DNA of 64,000 nucleotides from Candidatus Phytoplasma asteris (GCF_038505995.1 NZ_CP128414.1:124001-188000), one strand, 5' to 3'. Positions 43,571-51,883 are shown, counted from the first letter of the stretch. A program made the numbers and translations. The notes: generated from the sequence alone by a model not told the origin.

Positions 43571-43764
43571 AACAAAATATAAAGAACAATTAAAACAAAA
43601 TTTGGAAAATTTCAATATTAAAGATAAAAAAAACTTTAAAAAAAATTAAAAAATTTTGTGAAAAATTTAATTTTATTCAAGAAGAAGTAGAAACATCAAT
43701 TAAACATAATAATTTTTTAAAAGCTTGGTTTATTTTAGAACCTTTAAATATTTTAGGCGATTAA
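43551..43764 (+). pseudogene. Possible N-terminal part of a type II restriction endonuclease
   Basis: It starts MKKINYKTKYKEQLKQNLEN inside the end of the methyltransferase gene. It stops early after an A8 run (43638-43645). With one more A it continues LKKFCEKFNFIQEEVETSI and AWFILEPLNILGD to TAA at 43762. The C-terminal half of such an enzyme is found 7.6 kb away at 51371-51883. The match between the halves is inferred from phase, content and the palindromic junction. Confidence 0.5.
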
Positions 43765-43780
43765 AGAACCATTAAAAAAA

Positions 43781-43803
43781 ATACCAACTTTTAAGTTGGT
43801 TTC
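43781..43803 (+). terminator. Terminator-like hairpin
   Basis: ACCAACTT and AAGTTGGT form the stem and are followed by a short T-rich run. Confidence 0.6.
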
Positions 43804-43864
43804 CTTATTGTTTCTAAATACTAAAAAATATTTTTCTTATTAAATAATAAAAAAGGAGATTAAA

Positions 43865-44029
43865 ATGGCGAGAAATTACAGACGTTCTTATTTCATTAAA
43901 AAATCTTTTAGAAGAAATAAATTAACTTTAGGCAGTTTTTTTACATATTGGATTTTACCTACATTAGGCATTGTTATTCCTTTGATTGTTTATTTTGCTT
44001 CAAAAGGTTATTTATCAATAGCTAAATAA
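43865..44029 (+). CDS. 54-aa basic single-pass membrane protein
   Basis: AAAAAGGAG precedes ATG 43865. The product has a basic N-terminus (MARNYRRSYFIKKSFRRNK) and one hydrophobic stretch (about 25-45). It ends in SIAK. Size and layout resemble small coat or membrane proteins of filamentous phages and plasmid-borne membrane proteins. No family is recognised. Confidence 0.6.
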   Translation: MARNYRRSYFIKKSFRRNKLTLGSFFTYWILPTLGIVIPLIVYFASKGYLSIAK

Positions 44030-44047
44030 TAAAAAGGAGGATAAAAA

Positions 44048-44161
44048 ATGACTTTAAGACAAATATTAATTTTAATTGCTCTTGGTTGTATTTTTATATT
44101 TGCAGCTTATAAACTTGGTTTTATTGTTCCTGATGCAACTAAAATTACATGGATTAAATAA
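44048..44161 (+). CDS. 37-aa hydrophobic peptide
   Basis: AAAAAGGAGG lies just before ATG 44048, a very strong ribosome binding site. The product is MTLRQILILIALGCIFIFA followed by YKLGFIVPDATKITWIK, a single transmembrane helix. It forms a pair with the previous gene. A perfect hairpin terminator starts at its stop codon. Confidence 0.6.
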   Translation: MTLRQILILIALGCIFIFAAYKLGFIVPDATKITWIK

Positions 44162-44190
44162 ATGAGTGTTTTTTTAAAAAAACACTCATT
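44161..44190 (+). terminator. 30-bp perfect palindrome, terminator
   Basis: AATGAGTGTTTTTTT is followed directly by its reverse complement. The T7/A7 centre and position after a stop codon fit a bidirectional terminator. Confidence 0.6.
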
Positions 44191-44232
44191 AAGGATAATA
44201 TATGAATAAATTAAGTTAAAATTAAGGATTTT

Positions 44233-44471
44233 TTTAAAATGGATAAAAAACAAAAATTAAAGAAAGAATTTTACGAACATTGTCAATGTTGCGGAAGTGA
44301 TTTGGGAATGAATATAAATGATATTGATTTGAATTTGCTTACTTTTTGGTTTATTTTAACGACCAAAACTATCATGTAGTTCGCTATTTAACAAAACAAT
44401 AACTTCATTAATAAAATGATTGTAGATGGTAAAAAATATTTAGAATTACTACATAATGCAAAACATGAATT
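44233..44471 (+). pseudogene. Truncated copy of the 45150 gene fused to a yqaJ scrap
   Basis: Bases 44233-44336 repeat 45144-45247 with few differences (MDKKQKLKKEFYEHCQCCGS). At 44336 the sequence jumps to a yqaJ fragment, from GCTTACTTTTTGGTTTATTT to about GCAAAACATGAATT. That fragment corresponds to 39057-39190 of PMU-B and in its second half is closer to the PMU-A copy. Neither part encodes a functional product. Confidence 0.75.
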
Positions 44472-44518
44472 TTATTCTATAATAGAAGAAGTAAAAAAAG
44501 AAAAGGAATAATAAAAAA

Positions 44519-45148
44519 ATGTATCGAGTTGATAGAAATAATTTTTTTAAAAATGAAAAAAAATCTACTATTTATGCTCCTAGTTGGGTATCGCAATTTT
44601 TATATGATATTTTATCACCTCAAATTAAATGCGGTTTGATTTTTGATCCCTGCGTTGGTGAAGGTTCTTTGTTATTACCTTGGCAAGAAAAAGGTTTTGA
44701 TGTTTTGGGGGTCGATGTAGAAAAAACCTCCTTTCCTGATTTAATTCATAAAAATTTTTTAGAATTAAGCCAAAAAGATTTAAAGAAACAAAAAATATCT
44801 TTGGTAATAACCAACCCCCCTTTTAATTTAGATTTTAAAACTAAAAGTTATGTTAAGAAAAAATACGGCGGTCGTCCATTGTTACCTGAGTTGTGGTTAA
44901 AAAAAATAATTGAAATTTTTGGCAAAGATATGCCAATTGTTTTATTCACACCTTATGGATTTAGACTTAATCAATCACTAAATAGCAAGCGATTACAAAA
45001 ATTTATAAATCAAGAATATCCTGAAATTACTTCTATTATTAGTCTTCCAAAAGACGTTTTTGAAAATGTTGTTTTTCATTCAGAAATTTTAATTTTTAAT
45101 GTTAACAATTTAAAACCACATTATTTTTGTAGAGGAGCGATGATTTAA
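44519..45148 (+). CDS. Second DNA adenine methyltransferase
   Basis: The 209-aa product has motif I DPCVGEG at 43-49, GVDVEK (motif II) and NPPF at 99-102, typical of N6-adenine methyltransferases of orphan or phage type. It has no target-recognition domain of the size seen in the enzyme at 42506. AAAAGGAATAA precedes the ATG and TATAAT lies at 44478-44483. It sits between two copies of a 104-bp repeat, so it arrived with a duplication. Its stop is directly before the next start. Confidence 0.7.
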   Translation: MYRVDRNNFFKNEKKSTIYAPSWVSQFLYDILSPQIKCGLIFDPCVGEGSLLLPWQEKGFDVLGVDVEKTSFPDLIHKNFLELSQKDLKKQKISLVITNPPFNLDFKTKSYVKKKYGGRPLLPELWLKKIIEIFGKDMPIVLFTPYGFRLNQSLNSKRLQKFINQEYPEITSIISLPKDVFENVVFHSEILIFNVNNLKPHYFCRGAMI

Positions 45149-45149
45149 A

Positions 45150-45468
45150 ATGGATAAAAAACAAAAAATAAAGAAAGAATTTTACGAACATTGTCAATGT
45201 TGCGGAAGTGATTTGGGAATGAATATAAATGATATTGATTTGAATTTATTTGGTGTAATAATGGCTTTAATGATTTTAATTAGTTTTGGATTTTTTGTAT
45301 TATTTGGGGTTTTGAGTTTATTTTCATTTTTTCAAATTAATAATGAAATTTTTACAACTCTTATTTATATTTTTTTTTATTGATATTCTTTCATTTTGTT
45401 TAATAGCTCACTTTATGCCAAAATTGCTTTTTGAAAAATTAGATTATGAAAAGGTTGAAAAAGAATAA
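45150..45468 (+). pseudogene. Cys-motif two-pass membrane protein, frameshifted at T9
   Basis: It starts MDKKQKIKKEFYEHCQCCGS, then a hydrophobic stretch (NLFGVIMALMILISFGFFVL). The frame stops at 45383 right after a T9 run (45370-45378). Reading past it in the next frame gives FIDILSFCLIAHFMPKLLFE to TAA at 45466. The intact protein would be about 105 aa with two membrane segments. The T9 run may be a sequencing, phase-variation or decay site. Confidence 0.6.
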
Positions 45469-45479
45469 AAGAAAATTAG

Positions 45480-45674
45480 ATGAAAAAATATAATCTATTT
45501 GATAATTTTATTTGTTTATTGATTGGTTCAATTATTGGTATATTTTTATATATTAATTTTTTTGTTGAAAATAATAAAGAATTAGAAACAATCCAAAAAG
45601 ACAATAAACCAGTTGAAACAATCCAAAAAGATAATAAAATAGTTGAAATAATAAAGAAATTAAAAAAGGAATAA
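45480..45674 (+). CDS. 64-aa single-pass membrane protein
   Basis: It has one hydrophobic segment (residues 8-28, FICLLIGSIIGIFLYINFF). A 12-residue unit is then repeated (LETIQKDNKP, VETIQKDNKI) before a basic tail. Its function is unknown. Upstream AAAGAAAA is only a weak ribosome binding site, so coupling to the previous gene is likely. Confidence 0.5.
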   Translation: MKKYNLFDNFICLLIGSIIGIFLYINFFVENNKELETIQKDNKPVETIQKDNKIVEIIKKLKKE

Positions 45675-45695
45675 TTTTATAGAAAGGAATAATTG

Positions 45696-46163
45696 ATGGA
45701 TATACAACAAACAATTATTAATATTGTTGAATCTAAAGTATTTATTTCTTTTACTTCTTTTATCTTTGGTATTTTTATTTATTGGCTTTATTTTTATATT
45801 AAAGAATTGAAAAGTAAATATGATTTTAGTGATGAATTACGAGATATAGTAAACCATTATCTTAAAAAAGGTAAAATTAGTATTAGTGAATATGGTGCCT
45901 TAGTTAGATTAATGGCAAATATGGGGAATTACTTAGGTATATATAGAAAACATGTTGAAACAATGATTAAAGAATTTGGAGAAAATGGAGGACTTAATTT
46001 TTCTGAGGGTATTTTTGATGAAAAAGATAATAATCAAGAAAATAAAGAAAATAATAATTTAGATGAAATTTTAAAAGAAAATTTAAAATTAAAAAATCAA
46101 TTAAATAATATAAAAAATCCTTTAATTATGGAATCTATTGATGATACTGAAAATGATTTTTAG
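45696..46163 (+). CDS. 155-aa membrane protein with helical cytoplasmic domain
   Basis: I start at ATG 45696 after AGAAAGGAATAA. Residues 16-38 are hydrophobic (FISFTSFIFGIFIYWLYFYI). The rest is a soluble charged domain including DELRDIVNHYLKKGKISIS and a coiled-coil end. No family is recognised. It overlaps the next gene, which suggests that the two act together. Confidence 0.55.
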   Translation: MDIQQTIINIVESKVFISFTSFIFGIFIYWLYFYIKELKSKYDFSDELRDIVNHYLKKGKISISEYGALVRLMANMGNYLGIYRKHVETMIKEFGENGGLNFSEGIFDEKDNNQENKENNNLDEILKENLKLKNQLNNIKNPLIMESIDDTENDF

Positions 46164-46800
46164 TTTTAATTTTTTAAAATATTTAATTTCCTTTGATTTT
46201 AAAGATTTTTTTTATTTATTATATAGTATTTTTTATAGTATTTTTTTTACTAAATCATCTTTTTTATTTGGTTTTAATGTTGGTTGGAATATTAATTTTA
46301 TTAATATTTATAATATTATAAAAACTATATTTATTTTTATATGGGAACATTTAACAACTTTAATTTATCCTTTAAAATTATTTAGTTCATTGTTTGATTT
46401 TTTAATGCAAATATTAAAAATTTTTATTGATGTTTTTGGTAGTATTATAGGTTATATTAAAAGTTCTATAACAAGTCTTACTGGTCAAAAATTAATGGAC
46501 CCTAGTGAAAGTATGTGGGAAAAAATAAAAGAAATAGCAAAACTGATTTTTAGTGTTGCTGTTGGTGGCTCTGTTATTTATTTTTTTAAAGAAGTTAATA
46601 GTTTTCTTTTAAACTCTTTCATTAAAATAGGTGATTTGTTGTTTAAAATTATTTTAAGAATATTAGACATTATTTCAATTGTTTTAAAATTCTTTTTATT
46701 TTTGTTTAAAAAGGTTATAATAATATTGAGTTTCATTTTATCATTTTTTATTAATTTCCTATATTTATGGGTATTTGAAAATGCTAAAAAAACGCTTTAA
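46150..46800 (+). CDS. Multi-pass membrane protein
   Basis: The likely start is ATG 46150, overlapping the previous stop, although TTG 46138 is possible. The product of about 216 aa has at least four long hydrophobic segments (about 20-45, 55-105, 135-160, 165-215). A hydrophilic loop, SLTGQKLMDPSESMWEKIKE, lies near 105-130. Composition is dominated by Phe, Ile and Leu. It could be a channel or minor coat/assembly protein of a filamentous element. Function is not assignable. Confidence 0.5.
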   Translation, partial: KMIFSFNFLKYLISFDFKDFFYLLYSIFYSIFFTKSSFLFGFNVGWNINFINIYNIIKTIFIFIWEHLTTLIYPLKLFSSLFDFLMQILKIFIDVFGSIIGYIKSSITSLTGQKLMDPSESMWEKIKEIAKLIFSVAVGGSVIYFFKEVNSFLLNSFIKIGDLLFKIILRILDIISIVLKFFLFLFKKVIIILSFILSFFINFLYLWVFENAKKTL

Positions 46801-46831
46801 TTATTTTTGATAATAGAAAAGAGGTTTAAAA

Positions 46832-47908
46832 ATGTCAAGTTTTAGAATAGGCAATAAACATTATAAAATAATTCCTTTTTTAATTACTACTGGAACATTA
46901 ATTTTTTTTGTTTTTTGGATAGGCGGGCTTGCTTATAAATATCATTTAGAAACCGAAGAAAGACGTAAATTACAAGAAGTAGATATTAAAGCAAAAGCAA
47001 GAGAGTTAAATAACGATATATATAATGAAAATAAAAAACTTAAAAAAGAAAACGAATATATGAAAGATACTCCTTATGAGCTTCAAAGAGATAACGGAGA
47101 AAAAGAATATTATAATTTATTTACTAATAAATTAGTTAAAAAAATTGATAAAGATGATACAATTTGGGAATATGATAAAAATAATGGTCTTTTGTTGAAA
47201 AAAACTGATAGATATAATAATTTTGAAGAGTATGGTTCACATGGGAAAATGATTAAAAAAACTTTATCAGATGGTGTATGGATGGAATATAATCCTTTTA
47301 ATGCAAAAATGATGAAACGTAAAAATATTGATGGTTCTATTGAAGAATTTGATGATAATTCAGAAAGATTTAAAGAAATAGATAAAAATGGTAAAGTTAA
47401 ATTTTTTAAAACTAAACTTTATCAAAATATTTCGGATTTTAAGAAATTAAATCTTACTGCTAGACAATTAAAAGATATAGGATTTACTTTTCAACAAATT
47501 AAAGAAGCGGGATATACTGCGGAAGAATTAAAAGATGCAGGTTTTAGTTTGCAAGAATTAAAAGCTTCTGGATATACTGCGGAAGAATTAAAAGATGCAG
47601 GTTTTAGTTTGCAAGAATTAAAAGATTCAGGTTTTAGTTTGCAAGAATTAAAAGATTCTGGATATACTGCGAAAGAATTAAGAGCTGCTGGATATACTGC
47701 GAAAGAATTAAGAGCTGCTGGATTTCGTTTGCAAGAATTAAAAGATTCAGGTTTTAGTTTGCAAGAATTAAAAGATTCTGGATATACTGCGAAAGAATTA
47801 AGAGCTGCTGGATATACTGCGAAAGAATTAAGAGCTGCTGGATTTCGTTTGCAAGAATTAAGACTTTCTGGATTTAGCCATCAAGAATTATTAGATGCTG
47901 GATATTAA
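46832..47908 (+). CDS. Membrane-anchored protein with DUF2963-like and decapeptide repeats
   Basis: The 358-aa product has a transmembrane segment at about 13-34, a charged linker, then three or four DUF2963-like units (DDTIWEYDKNNGLLLKKTDR, DGSIEEFDD) at 90-195. The rest, about 205-358, is fifteen 10-residue repeats of the form [FY][ST]xxEL[KR]xxG, alternating YTAKELRAAG and FSLQELKDSG. The repeats are near-identical at DNA level, including a 120-bp tandem duplication. Such arrays vary in length and often mediate binding. AAAAGAGG precedes the start. Confidence 0.65.
   Translation: MSSFRIGNKHYKIIPFLITTGTLIFFVFWIGGLAYKYHLETEERRKLQEVDIKAKARELNNDIYNENKKLKKENEYMKDTPYELQRDNGEKEYYNLFTNKLVKKIDKDDTIWEYDKNNGLLLKKTDRYNNFEEYGSHGKMIKKTLSDGVWMEYNPFNAKMMKRKNIDGSIEEFDDNSERFKEIDKNGKVKFFKTKLYQNISDFKKLNLTARQLKDIGFTFQQIKEAGYTAEELKDAGFSLQELKASGYTAEELKDAGFSLQELKDSGFSLQELKDSGYTAKELRAAGYTAKELRAAGFRLQELKDSGFSLQELKDSGYTAKELRAAGYTAKELRAAGFRLQELRLSGFSHQELLDAGY
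47641..47851 (+). repeat. 120-bp tandem DNA repeat in the decapeptide array
   Basis: The block at 47641-47760 is repeated exactly from 47761 to at least 47851 (91 bases). Each 30-bp unit encodes one decapeptide. Confidence 0.85.
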
Positions 47909-47929
47909 ATTAAGTATAAAAGTATTCAA

Positions 47930-48027
47930 AGACGAGCAGAGCGAACTAGGCGTCCAGCCGAAGAACATTACAATTAACCTATTACACCCCTCCTATAAAG
48001 TCCCCTTTGGGGATTTAGGGGGTTTTT
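47930..48027. other. GC-rich patch and nested hairpin before the Rep gene
   Basis: The stretch CAAAGACGAGCAGAGCGAAC to GCGTCCAGCCGAAG is about half G+C in an otherwise extremely AT-rich context, and GACG/CGTC flank its centre. It is followed by ACCCCTCC ... GTCCCC TTT GGGGAT ... GGGGGT, a two-level hairpin ending in T5 (47995-48026). It may be a terminator, or a double-strand origin recognised by the Rep encoded next. Confidence 0.45.
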
Positions 48028-48048
48028 AATATTATAAAGGAGAATAAG

Positions 48049-51000
48049 ATGTTATTTAATTTATCAAAAGAACAAAAAGATATTATTAATTCAGATGCTT
48101 CTTGCATGTATATACATGGTGGAGCTGGTTCTGGCAAAACTACCATTTTAATTGAAAAATTAAGACAAAAAGAAAAAGAAAAACCTTTAATTTTGGTAGC
48201 TACTAATGCTACTAAAAATATTATTTATGATAAATTATTTTCATCATTAAAAGAAGATTATTCTTCTTATAATGATGATGAATTAGAAAAATATTTAAAA
48301 GATAATTATGAAATTAGAACATTTCATAGTTTTGCTTATTCTTGTTATTTAAAATATAATATTTTTAATGAAACAGCAAAACAACGAAAATTTATTGATG
48401 ATGAAACTAAATTAAATATTTTAAAACTGATTTTAAAAGAAAATCAAGATTTAAAATTGTATTTTAAAGAACAAAGAAAATATTCATTTAGAAAGCTTTT
48501 ACAGGAATTAAATAATTTAATACGTTTAACTTTTCAAAAAGAAAACTGTTATTCATCTATTAAAATTGATGATAAAGTTTTAAAAAAATCTTTTGAATTG
48601 TTATTAAATTTGTATTATGAAAAATTAAATTATTATAATTTAATAACTTTTGATGGTTTATTAATTGAAACTAGTGATTTTATTGAATTTGTTGAAAGAA
48701 ATAATGGTTTAATTTATAATCGTCCTGTTTTTATTGATGAATTTCAAGATTTAAATTATTTTTATTATTTTATTATAAAAGAACTTTTATTTAATAAACC
48801 AAATTCTTTATATTGTTTTGGTGATTATACTCAAAATATTTATAGTTTTTTTGGTTCTAGTGAACGTATTTTGGAACTTTTTGTAAAAGATTTTAAACCT
48901 GAAAAACATTTTTTAAATGTTAATTATCGTTCTAAAGGTATTAATATTGTTAAAGCAGCTAATGAATTAATTGATAATAAGGAATATTTACAATTATCTT
49001 TTAGTGAAAAAAAATATAGAGATTTTATAAATTTTTCTTTTTTTGATAATTTTTATCAACAAATTAATTATTTGTGTGAAAAAATTAAAAATTCTTTAAT
49101 TTATTCTACAACTGTTCTTTGCCGTAGTAATGGTGAATTACAAAAACTTAAAGATGAGTTTGAAAAAAACCAAATTCCTTTTACTATATCTGATAATAAT
49201 AGTAAAGAAAATGAAATTGTTTTGTCAACGATACATGGATATAAAGGATATGAAAATGAATGCGTTTATTTAATTGGTTGGCAAAATCGAAATGAATCAC
49301 AAGATAAAGTTTTAGAAAAAAAAATAATTTATACTGCAATAACTCGTGCTAAACGTGATATTGAAATTTTAACTTTAAATGATTCTTCTATTTTTATAGA
49401 TTATTTTTATTCCTTAATAAAAAAAGAATTAATTTCTGATGATTTTACAAAAGGATTAAATGATAAAATTTTTGATTTAGATTATTTAAAAATTTGTTTA
49501 CCTAATTCAAAAGATATAAAAAATTATGATGAATTATCTACTACTATTAAAATTTATAATGAAAAAGTTAACCAATTAGAAAAACAACATAAATTTAATC
49601 AAATTACTGAATCTTATTATAAGAAATGTTATTTAAAATTATGTGTTTTATTTAAGGAAATTTCTAAAAATATTTATAAAGTACAAAAAAAAGATAATGG
49701 CTATGAGATTCGTTTAAAAGGTTTTAATTATTTTATGTTTGAACCTTTGGAACGAATTAAATGTTATAAAAAACATTTAAAAGAAAAAAAAGAAGAAAGG
49801 TATTTGTCATTAAGTGATGATGATTTTAAATTTGATTATTCTTTAAAAAAGCAATTAAAAGAAAATAAATTGCAAGAAATTAAACCAAAATCAAAAATTT
49901 TAAGGCATTATCGAGATTCTTCACAAAATGCTAAGGATAAACTTTTATATAATTTCAAAGATTCTAAAAAAATATCTTTTATTACTTTGACAGCTCCTTA
50001 TGATGATTTAAAAGGTAAAACTATAAAATATACTCATGAACCTGATATTATGGGGCAGGTAAGGAAACGTTTTATTCGTTTAGTGAGAAAAAATTATTTA
50101 TCAAATTTATTTCAACAATGTTCTCAAAAAGATTTGGTTTATTCCAAAATGCAAGATTTTCGTTATTTTTGGTCTTTGGAAACTACTAAATTAGGAGTTA
50201 TTCATTATCATATTATTTTTAATATTGATGTTTTAAATTCTTTTGGTGTATATTCTCGTTATTTGTGTACTGATAAAGATTATGCTTTGGGTTTGAAAAA
50301 CCGACCTATTAAAGGAAATAAGAGTATTTTTTATGATGATTATTTAATGCATAAAATAGATGAAAAAGGTAATATTAAAATACCTCAAAATTATTACGAG
50401 AAAAAGAATGTTAAAGTGCCAAAAATTACTTTGCTTTGGGCTAATGCTTATGCATCTGTTATGAATAAAAATAATATAAAACATTATAAACATTTAAATC
50501 CAATTAGTCAAAACGTTCAAATTTTTAGACCATCAAAAAAAAATCTTTTATTTGAAAAAATTGAAATTAGTAAATGTAAAGTTTTTTATAAAGGTGCTTT
50601 TGATAAAAAAGATTATGTTAATAAAATTGTTTCATATGTTAGTAAATATGTTTCTAAAAATGATAAACAAATTGAATCAAATTCTAATAAAGGAATTGAT
50701 TTTTATAGTCGTCATTTGTTTGGATTTTCTCGTACATGTTTTTCTTGTCCTCAAGAATCTTTTTTGGCATTATTTCCTTATGATATAATTAAAGAAATAG
50801 AATTAAGTTCATTTCCAATTGTTAATTTTAACTTTTCTAATATATTTGAATGGAATATTAAACAAAGAGTTAATGGAAGAAATATTAAAATTCCACATAA
50901 TTTAACTTTGTTGTTTAAATCTTATATGAATCCAAATCAATTTCAAAATTCTAATTATTTTAGTTTAAATTTATCTAGTATTCAACCAAAAAATTATTTT

Positions 51001-51165
51001 CTTAATAAGAATTTTAAAAAATATTTTAAATTACAAAAACTTAAATTAAAACTTAAAAAAGATTATGAAAAACAAGATATTAAAATATTAAATAAAGTTG
51101 AATGTCAATATTGGTATAGATATCTTGAAAATAATTATATTCAAAGTTTACAACTTTCTCCTTAA
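48049..51165 (+). CDS. SF1 helicase - HUH endonuclease fusion, putative replication initiator
   Basis: In this 1038-aa protein, residues 1-450 carry the UvrD/Rep helicase motifs: GGAGSGKTT (24-32), FHSFAY (92-97), VFIDEFQDL (227-235), GDYTQNIYSFF (258-268), NYRS (292-295), STIHGYKGYE (393-402) and YTAITRAKRD (428-437). After a linker, residues 640-880 carry HUH Rep motifs: FITLTAPY (644-651), HYH (719-721) and YVSKYVSK (863-870) with two tyrosines. The HUH domain would nick and join an origin strand while the helicase unwinds. The order is reversed relative to TraI-type relaxases. AAAGGAGAATAAG precedes the ATG. It is the largest gene of the cargo. Confidence 0.75.
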   Translation: MLFNLSKEQKDIINSDASCMYIHGGAGSGKTTILIEKLRQKEKEKPLILVATNATKNIIYDKLFSSLKEDYSSYNDDELEKYLKDNYEIRTFHSFAYSCYLKYNIFNETAKQRKFIDDETKLNILKLILKENQDLKLYFKEQRKYSFRKLLQELNNLIRLTFQKENCYSSIKIDDKVLKKSFELLLNLYYEKLNYYNLITFDGLLIETSDFIEFVERNNGLIYNRPVFIDEFQDLNYFYYFIIKELLFNKPNSLYCFGDYTQNIYSFFGSSERILELFVKDFKPEKHFLNVNYRSKGINIVKAANELIDNKEYLQLSFSEKKYRDFINFSFFDNFYQQINYLCEKIKNSLIYSTTVLCRSNGELQKLKDEFEKNQIPFTISDNNSKENEIVLSTIHGYKGYENECVYLIGWQNRNESQDKVLEKKIIYTAITRAKRDIEILTLNDSSIFIDYFYSLIKKELISDDFTKGLNDKIFDLDYLKICLPNSKDIKNYDELSTTIKIYNEKVNQLEKQHKFNQITESYYKKCYLKLCVLFKEISKNIYKVQKKDNGYEIRLKGFNYFMFEPLERIKCYKKHLKEKKEERYLSLSDDDFKFDYSLKKQLKENKLQEIKPKSKILRHYRDSSQNAKDKLLYNFKDSKKISFITLTAPYDDLKGKTIKYTHEPDIMGQVRKRFIRLVRKNYLSNLFQQCSQKDLVYSKMQDFRYFWSLETTKLGVIHYHIIFNIDVLNSFGVYSRYLCTDKDYALGLKNRPIKGNKSIFYDDYLMHKIDEKGNIKIPQNYYEKKNVKVPKITLLWANAYASVMNKNNIKHYKHLNPISQNVQIFRPSKKNLLFEKIEISKCKVFYKGAFDKKDYVNKIVSYVSKYVSKNDKQIESNSNKGIDFYSRHLFGFSRTCFSCPQESFLALFPYDIIKEIELSSFPIVNFNFSNIFEWNIKQRVNGRNIKIPHNLTLLFKSYMNPNQFQNSNYFSLNLSSIQPKNYFLNKNFKKYFKLQKLKLKLKKDYEKQDIKILNKVECQYWYRYLENNYIQSLQLSP

Positions 51166-51213
51166 TTTAATTTTGATTAAATTAGTTTAAATTAAATATT
51201 TTTAATTAATTTT

Positions 51214-51241
51214 GCTGTCTAATTATTGGACGGCTTTTGTT
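51214..51241 (+). terminator. Terminator-like hairpin after the Rep gene
   Basis: GCTGTCTA and TGGACGGC pair (one G-U) and are followed by TTTTGTTGTT. Confidence 0.6.
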
Positions 51242-51314
51242 GTTGGAAAAAAATAAATAAAATTATTTATAAATTTCAAAAACTTAAAAAAACTTTAAAT
51301 TATTGAAATTATTA

Positions 51315-51324
51315 ATGCTATAAT
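51315..51324 (+). promoter_or_regulatory. Extended -10 promoter-like site
   Basis: AATGCTATAAT has TG one base before TATAAT, the extended -10 form. No good -35 is seen. It lies about 75 bases before the endonuclease-like frame. Confidence 0.35.
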
Positions 51325-51370
51325 ATAAGTAATAAGAAAAAGATTTTTTTTAAAAGAAACAATATTTTTA

Positions 51371-51883
51371 AAAAACTCAGTAATCGCCTACAAAAACCCC
51401 TTGAAACAAAACTTTTATGAAAAAGTATTTGGTGAATTTTTAAAAAATGATATAAATAATATATCCGAAGTGTGTAAACCTAAAAGTATTTTTATAAAAA
51501 AACAAGAAATAGTTCAAAAAAAAGAAATAAATCAGTATATCTCATCAAAAGGTAAGTCAATTGATTTTTCTTTTAAATATAAAGATTTAGAAATTATTTT
51601 TTATGTTTTTCACAAATATACCAAAGAATCTGGCGGCTCGCAAGATAATCAAAAAAATGATGTAAAAATATCTATTGAAGAAGCCAAAACTGACACCCAA
51701 AAATATAATAAAAATATAATGATTTTATTCATTTGTGATGGCGATTATTATAGTGAATATAAAATGAAAGAATTAAAAAAAGTAGCAAATCAACAAAATC
51801 TTAAAGTTCTGAGTTCCAACGAACTACAATTTTTTTTGGATCAATTTTATTCACAAATAAAAAACAAAAACTTTTTAAATTAA
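51371..51883 (+). pseudogene. C-terminal part of a type II restriction-endonuclease-like protein
   Basis: The frame is open well upstream of the first usable start (TTG 51401) and includes NSVIAYKNPLKQNFYEKVFG. Downstream, KSIDFSFKYKDLEIIFYVFH is followed by ESGGSQDNQKNDV and NIMILFICDGDYY. These resemble the core and late strands of type II restriction enzymes that carry a GGSQxNQ motif. The missing N-terminus and palindromic junction suggest the gene begins at 43551. If translated from TTG alone it gives 160 aa. Confidence 0.5.

Larger units (their letters stand above)
43754..51390 (+). mobile_element. 7.6-kb replicon- or phage-like element inside the endonuclease gene
   Basis: It is flanked by TAGGCGATTA (43754-43763) and TAATCGCCTA (51381-51390), exact inverted copies. 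Contents are small single-pass membrane proteins, a methyltransferase with recombination scars, larger membrane proteins, a decapeptide-repeat protein and a helicase-HUH Rep. No capsid, integrase or portal gene is recognised. Confidence 0.5.

Noticed and set aside
43754-51390. Tyrosine-recombinase integration with a direct-repeat att site
   Set aside because: The flanking 10-mers are inverted, not direct, and no integrase gene is seen. Insertion at a palindrome fits better, though the mechanism is unknown.
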